Source: Hofstenia miamia (lineage: Eukaryota > Xenacoelomorpha > Acoela > Hofsteniidae). Taken from it: a DNA stretch of 23,782 bases. The stretch covers positions 447,003 to 470,784 of the forward strand of contig CABFPE010000556.1 of assembly GCA_900660155.1 (NCBI GenBank), read 5' to 3'. A model generated the notes under the pieces. The model was given only the letters and a program-made list of their open reading frames with translations, was not told the origin of the DNA and searched no databases. The translations under genes and the position numbers were made by a program. Positions 18,176-23,782 of the stretch are shown piece by piece (position 1 is the stretch's first letter; every line of letters begins with the position of its first letter).

Positions 18176-18196
18176 TTATTATTATTATTATTATTA
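18176..18196 (+). repeat. (TTA)n 3' tail of the plus-strand Daphne-like copy
   Basis: Seven TTA units directly after the AATAAA-bearing 3' untranslated region. Confidence 0.88.
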
Positions 18197-20746
18197 ACAA
18201 ATGCTATAATAATTGGTTTTTTGCAATGATACATTGTAGTTTTCGGGTTAACCAGTATATTCCTTAAAATAATTGCTAAAAATTAGCTTATGAACATTGC
18301 TGTATTAATGCATGGGCCAACTAGGCTATGGCTTAAGACACCGCGTGTTAATGAACAATGTTTACAAACATTTTTTGCAATTGCTAGAATTTAAATATAG
18401 CAGTTTTATAGTAAAACTACCTCTAAAATTATTCTTTAAATTATTTGAAAATCCAATATTCATTTTAAAGCTTCATTCTAAAATATAGAAAAACGTTCAA
18501 ATTTAAATTAGATTATCAACATACACGAAAACTAAAACATATTACTTGGCATTTGATAAATGAAGTGTTAATTAAAGACCTAAAGACCCATGTCCGTGAT
18601 TCTAGTGTTTATCATAATAGTCTTTCTATTAAAAAATGCTCTTCTATGGCTTTATGAAAACCCCATACATGCATTAGCGATGAAAATGAAATAATAGGCA
18701 AAAATCATAATCAAAATTAATATATAATTTATTAATTTTTCAACTTTAGAGTATTAGAATTTAGAACAGCGAAATACTATATCTAAAGTAAGTTTAAAAT
18801 ATTATGAAGTTTATTAAAATTTTTAGGCATGAAAGGGCAACGCAAACAGATGTTAGATACATTATAATCAAGGGAGATTATGACTACAATTGCTAACTGC
18901 CAAGATCAAGGCTATAAAAATACCAGTAATATATCAGGAAAGTGCTGTTGTGTTCAAGCGCCAATTAAAAAACAGAATTGTGCTGCAAATTTGTTCTCTG
19001 TTCCACACACTCTTTGAATTTATTGGGCTCATTTTGTGTAGATTCTGCTTAAGTGCTGTTTCATTGTTTTCATTTGATCAGAAATTCTACAATTTTTTTC
19101 CATAATCTACAGATAGATGGGAGCTACTTGTACTAAGAACAATTCAAGGTTCTGTTGTGATGCAATTTCAATTATGTGGTGTTCTGTTCGATGTCTTGCA
19201 AAATACACATTATATGAGAACTATCAAGAAATACTTTACACTTTGCAAAAATGAAAATTAGACAAAAGTCAAAAGAAATGAATCTATACCTTCAATGTAT
19301 TCTAAAATGAAATTCTTGAAGCTGTATTTTTTTACATTCTCTGAGATTTATATACTTGATCAATTTATTGCAAAAAGCAAAGCTTTTCAATCAACACATA
19401 TTGATCTTACAACATGCGTTTCTTTGTACAAAAGCTTGATTAATTCAACAAGTGAATAATTTGACGATTTTGAGAAAAAAAGAAATTTAGAGTTGGAAAT
19501 ATTTTTAGTATTTTTGGATTCTTTAAGACCTAAATTAGTAAGACGTGAAAAACCTATAATCTAACTACCAAATTTATAATTGAATATAAAATGGCATTAC
19601 TAGCAGATATTCAAATTGAAAAATAAACGAAAACGTTAAAAAGCAAATCATTCCTCAGATATCGAGAATGCGGTGACATTACCAGTTCAGTTTTCAAAGT
19701 ATTTATCTAATCTTGATTACTTAGCTTCTCCCGCCTATATTGTACATCCTTTATGGTGTATAAATGGATATTGACAAATATTTTTACCACTACCTCTTGC
19801 TAATACTGAAAGAGATCGATTTTTTCTATTTAGGAAAGAGTGAAAAATATTTAGTGTCTCCCATTAGTCTAGATAAATTTTGAGTTTTATCTTAACTGAA
19901 GATTGACTTCGATGAAGTCATGGATAATCTTTCAAAGTGCAAAACTGGAAAACAGTGGTCTAATAAAAATAAATCTTATTAATTACAATTAATACATAGA
20001 ACGCAGGTGTTGCATTCTTTATTCGTAGTTTAATATAACTTAATGCATATGAAATTATTTAACTAATGCTATGCCTACATATAGGCATATCCATGCGCTT
20101 TGATTGTGTAGATAAAAGTAATAATTGTATAATTATTATGAAAAATCATTATTTTTATTCAAATTTATTATGAAGGGGCATCGCATTTTTAATATGGCGC
20201 AGGACCCTGCAAAGCTTTAATCCGGTTATGCCTATGATGGGTAACTAACCCCTTCTTAAAACAACTACTCTAACTTACTTCTACTCAACTCAAAACAAGC
20301 TGCTGGTTTAGTCTTACAAATTGTTGAGTTTGAAAATACTTTACATATGCGGAAACTTTACACTTTCAAAAAAGAATCTATACTATTTTAATTGTAAGTT
20401 ACATGAATTTTGAACTTTTAGGAATTAATTTTGACATGATCCTGTTTAGAAAGAAAATATACAAATTTTATATTATGAGCAAAAATATGCTAACCAAATA
20501 TTTACATAATTTGGTATTATTTATCTGATTGACATAATGTAGAAATAGGTCTAGGATTTAGTAATTGAATTTCTAAATTAATTGAATCATATCAGTAAAT
20601 TAATTATTGAATTTTCTTTTATAATAAAGTAGTTGGAATGTATTCTAAAAAATATTTTCTATTAACATAAATCTATAATTAAACATTAATATGCACAGGT
20701 TCAAGAAATTTTTTCAAAATTTTACTGTAATAATGTCAGAAATATA

Positions 20747-20786
<40 letters not shown>

Positions 20787-21590
20787 TATTAGCAGAAAGC
20801 CTATTTGCAACTTCCATCATTGCTTCCACTGTTTAATCTGAATATTGATGGGGATTAGTTTTTTGTAAATATTAATCAAACGTGTATAAAATTATAAAAT
20901 TGTTTATTGTATTCACCAGCTGAAAATATATATTATTATTGAAGAATCCAATTCCCAGAATAGGCCGTGAAATTTCATTTTCTTTAAAATAATCCACTCA
21001 AATATATTTGAAAATTACAAAACCATAATAATGTTAATCAAGTTTGTATTGAATGCGTTCTTTTACTGCTTGCTGATATTCTAAACAAAGCCGTTTCTAA
21101 TGCTGCTGATTTAAACTATGATTTCACTCGAACATAAAGGCGATATGAATGTTAGTATAACCAAATTTTAGGTATTTGCTATTCATGGTTGATGCATACA
21201 TTCAAAGTTTCTCCACTGTAGTTGAACATCACCAGAAATTTCTGCAAATCTAATCTACAAGTCTCACTCCCCACCACAGGAATGATAATCTGCCTTTGCC
21301 TAGATACAGCTTTTAAAATGCACTCATTCTGCAGAGTCAAATAATTTCAATTTTCATTAGAGGAGCATTATAATTGGCAAATTATATACATCTACATAGC
21401 AATGTTAATCTTAAATCTTCAATTACACAAATATACGAGGAATTAAGTTGTCTGTTCTGGCCGAATATTTTTGTAAACAATTATATTTCGCCATTTCTAT
21501 TGCTCTCGGCGTTGTTTAGTCGAATAATTTTTTATTAACTTCTTTATCTAATTATTTTGCATGGTAATCATTTTTGATATATTGTTATTT
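18197..21590. other. AT-rich intergenic DNA, no supportable gene
   Basis: About 3.4 kb. The longest frame (18890-19105, 71 codons) has hydrophobic C-terminal content but no motif and no support. A (TA)n tract lies at 20750-20790. I see no RNA gene or regulatory cluster. Confidence 0.6.
20750..20790. repeat. (TA)n microsatellite
   Basis: About 20 TA units with one CA interruption near 20780. Confidence 0.93.
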
Positions 21591-21599
21591 TCTCTCTTC

Positions 21600-21687
21600 T
21601 TCTCAGAACTTCGCATTAGAACAAGCCCTGCGTTCATTCTTATTGCACCTAACTATTTCTCCCGAGTATCTCAACACTAAAATATTC

Positions 21688-21721
<34 letters not shown>

Positions 21722-22030
21722 CTCTCTATCTAGGAACTCAACCCACTTCCGAAACTCTATTTTTAATTTTTCTTCGTTTTTTGAGAAGTTCAACACTACC
21801 TGGTCCATAAGCAACCGATTTTTACATCCTTTACTATTCACCATGCATCCTTTATCCTTCTATGTGATCAACATGTTATGTTCCAAGTAACACTGACAGC
21901 TTAGATGTATATAGCAAATATATTATTGGCATGAAAATGCCCTACTTATTTCCATGCTGCTTCTAGTGTTCAGCCATTTCTTTTGCATCCCCTTTGTGCC
22001 TGGCGCCTTCTCATTCTTCATCTTATTTTT
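21600..22030 (-). pseudogene. R4-like retrotransposon fragment 3b, internally deleted
   Basis: Minus-strand remnants in order from 22030: NEKAPGTKGMQKKWL (the PGPDG entry, altered), a degraded finger region, KGCKNRLLMDQVVL (as KMRGCNDQLLIDQAV in copy 2), FRKWVEFLDRERE, then a (GA)n/(GT)n microsatellite (the CA and TC tract at 21690-21728 on the plus strand), then directly LRYSGEIVRCNKNER-like C-terminal sequence (21610-21660, as SYSAGIVRWNKNE in copy 2). The whole RT palm between KWVEF and the C-terminal block is missing, with the microsatellite at the break. Stops are frequent and it is more decayed than copies 1 and 2. Confidence 0.65.
21690..21728. repeat. (CA)n followed by (TC)n microsatellite
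   Basis: About 14 CA units, then five TC units, at the point where the RT palm of fragment 3b is missing. Confidence 0.93.
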
Positions 22031-22099
22031 ACTAGAATTACAGTTAATTATCATAAATTACAATATTTATAATCACATATAATCTCTTAGTGTTTGGTA

Positions 22100-22640
22100 C
22101 TCACTTATTGTTCAAATTCACTGGTACATCACTTCTCCATATACTCTCCCTGAACCCTACTGTAATCTCACCTGTTCTGTCTCTCTCTATCACTCCTAAG
22201 TACTTGTACCTCTCTTTAACTTCCTCAATCTTATCCCCACTATTCGTCCTTAAACCATTCCCATCCATACACTTACCTCTTGTCGTTGTCACTGCGGCAC
22301 ACTTCTTCATCTTCTTTAGGGCCTTCTTCAGCATTGCATTTGTGATTACTTCTTCTTCTTGCCTAAATTCCTTCTGCATCTGCTCACTCTCTATCTTTGG
22401 CCACGCACTTTCCCCATGTATTCTTCCAGAACCTTTTTGCGTCCGCGCCTGCTCTAGCTGTAGAATTTTTCTTTTTGAGTCTCAAGCTTCATATTTTCCC
22501 CTGACTGCTTTGCCTTTGGTCTATGCTTTCTCAGCTTCTCAGATTCTACAACCAATCTTTGTCGTAGCTCTTCTCTTTCAGTTTATATAGTCTTCCTCTT
22601 ACCTACCCTACACCGCCATTCTTGTCCTTAAGTCACCCAT
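22100..22640 (-). pseudogene. R4-like retrotransposon fragment 3a: N-terminal region fused to the RT thumb
   Basis: From 22640 on the minus strand: REELRQRLVVESEKLRKHRP, KLETQKEKFYS then a stop, ADAKRFWKNTWGKCVAKDRE in a shifted frame, MQKEFRQEEEVITNAMLKKA with LKKMK (as KELRQEEEKVITTATLKEAL in copy 2), and then, with no RT between, KCAAVTTTRGKCMDGNGLRT, KIEEVKERYKYLGVIERDRT. The jump at about 22303 removes all RT blocks from the fingers to YMDD, with a 2-bp TT overlap at the break. After ERDRT (about 22180) the frame runs into GEITVGFRESIWRSD, which I do not match to copy 2. Because 3b follows with earlier RT blocks, 3a and 3b are probably two insertions, or one rearranged copy. Confidence 0.7.
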
Positions 22641-23743
22641 TAGCTACCTTTTCTCAGGCACTTTATTTCAATTCTCCTCTACAATGCTAGCTTTCTATCT
22701 CACATAGCTTCTTGTCTTCTTCTCCTCGTCATGTCCCCCTCTACATTATTCAGCACCTTCCATGCTCCTGCATACACATCACATTAAATATATATATGCA
22801 CATTCATATTAGTCTACGAAATGTTATTGATGGCAAATTAAAAATTACTAAGCCAAATATTTATAAAAAACAAATACTTACATTGACTGAAACAACTATG
22901 TTCAGTTTATATAAATAACTTGCATATTTAAAATATAATTATTATCTTCTCTTTTCAATAAATGGTTTCTGTTACTTTCGTTTATTTGATCCTACTATGA
23001 TTTTAAAATTATGTTCATTTTGTTCATGAGGATGTTGGTAAATTTCTGTATTTTAATAAAGATATATGTACGAAATTTTAATAACTTGACTAATAATTAC
23101 TTCCACATTGCACTTAAATTTTAAATTTAGATTCACAATTTAATTTATAGAATTCGTATGATACGTAATTACGATCACATTTATTCTACAGGAGCTGAAT
23201 TTCAAGAAATACAGATGTATTGATTGCACGTTTAAACTTTCTATATCAAAATTCGACAAAATGAAATGAAAGTATAATTTAATTCATAATGAGTCCATTT
23301 CGGATTGCTTTCACTTCAAAACAATGATATTTTCAATGTCTTTATTAAATACTCATCACATCTTCACTAAAGTAAAGTGAATTTTGTCTTTGGATAATAA
23401 TGGAACATCAACATTTTTTGATACTCAGCACGAACACATCAATCATGCAATCATTTGGTTTCAGTTGTGCTAAGTACGTAATGTTAGATTTTCTATTAAC
23501 GATTTAATTGGAATTCTATTTATAACAGTCAAAGCTCATTTACGTCTAGTGGTTTCATCTAATCGTATCACTCCTGAAAAACTAAGGCACAATTTGCACT
23601 TTGTTGGATTAAATCAGAACTTCTTTATGTCCTTAACCTACGCTTTATATAATTAGTACGCTTTTGAATAAACATTGTTGGATGGGGTATTAACTCATCC
23701 ACAGATTAAGAATGCATATTAACCTTAGAACTGAAAAGTCTGC

Positions 23744-23746
<3 letters not shown>
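22641..23746. other. AT-rich DNA, nothing recognised
   Basis: The first 120 bases are still pyrimidine-rich on the plus strand and may be leftover 5' sequence of fragment 3a. The rest is AT-rich with no frame or motif worth calling. Confidence 0.55.

Positions 23747-23782
<36 letters not shown>
23747..23782. repeat. (AT)n microsatellite at the window edge
   Basis: ATATAT units run to the end of the window, so the full length is unknown. Confidence 0.9.

Larger units (their letters stand above)
16990..18196 (+). mobile_element. Daphne/CR1/L2-like non-LTR retrotransposon, 5'-truncated plus-strand copy
   Basis: It starts in the middle of the RT right after (ATT)n and runs through the RT thumb and C-terminal tail to a 3' untranslated part with AATAAA (about 18157-18164) and a (TTA)n tail at 18176-18196. 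Such 5' truncation with a short tandem-repeat tail is the usual product of target-primed reverse transcription in CR1/L2-type elements. The minus-strand copy at 11210-13540 belongs to the same family. Confidence 0.82.

Noticed and set aside
22090..22590. 166-codon plus-strand frame
   Set aside because: Antisense of R4-like fragment 3a; the minus strand carries the recognisable KCAAV and YKYLGVIERDR blocks.

Overview
The window looks like non-coding genomic DNA from an invertebrate animal. It is strongly AT-rich by eye, has no operon-like packing, carries scaffold gaps (110 N at 11938-12047 and single N at 7100, 12681 and 13021), and is rich in (ATT)n, (TA)n and (CA)n microsatellites. Every coding signal I can support belongs to transposable elements. 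I found no convincing host gene and cannot name the species.

Layout. 1-283: 5'-truncated fragment, on the minus strand, of a non-LTR retrotransposon of the R2/R4(Dong)/NeSL type, still carrying its YMDD catalytic box and ending in (ATT)n at 284-322. 323-6226: about 5.9 kb of AT-rich DNA with no supportable gene. 6227-7592: a near-complete Tc1/mariner element (perfect 25-bp terminal inverted repeats, TA target duplication, minus-strand transposase with two frameshifts and a one-N misjoin). 7593-9189: AT-rich, nothing recognisable. 9190-9940: a compositional island, much richer in G+C than its surroundings, of unknown nature. 9941-11210: AT-rich, with one possible solitary transposon end near 10101-10134. 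11210-13540: minus-strand copy of a second non-LTR retrotransposon (jockey superfamily, CR1/L2/Daphne-like), broken by gaps and by a 633-bp contig (12048-12680). That contig holds a striking promoter-like array: CCAAT boxes in exact 42-bp phase, a CRE palindrome, a DR1-type nuclear-receptor site and a TATA box. 13541-15190: AT-rich, with an imperfect 91-nt GC-rich hairpin at 14772-14862. 15190-16945: a second, longer, defective minus-strand copy of the R4-like element, bounded on both sides by (ATT)n. 16990-18196: plus-strand copy of the Daphne-like element, head to head with the R4-like copy across a shared (ATT)n tract and ending in a (TTA)n tail. 18197-21590: AT-rich, with a (TA)n tract. 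21600-22640: two more scrambled R4-like fragments. 22641-23782: AT-rich, ending in (AT)n.

How it fits together. Three transposon families account for all protein-like sequence. The R4-like copies are about 95% alike where copies 1 and 2 overlap, so the family was active fairly recently, yet each copy has lost an internal part of the reverse transcriptase. Both retrotransposon families have several ends in (ATT)n tracts, which fits the TAA-repeat preference known for Dong in the R4 clade. The best candidate for something undescribed is the helically phased CCAAT array in 12260-12460. Its placement between two halves of a retroelement depends on gap-bounded scaffolding and must be checked first.
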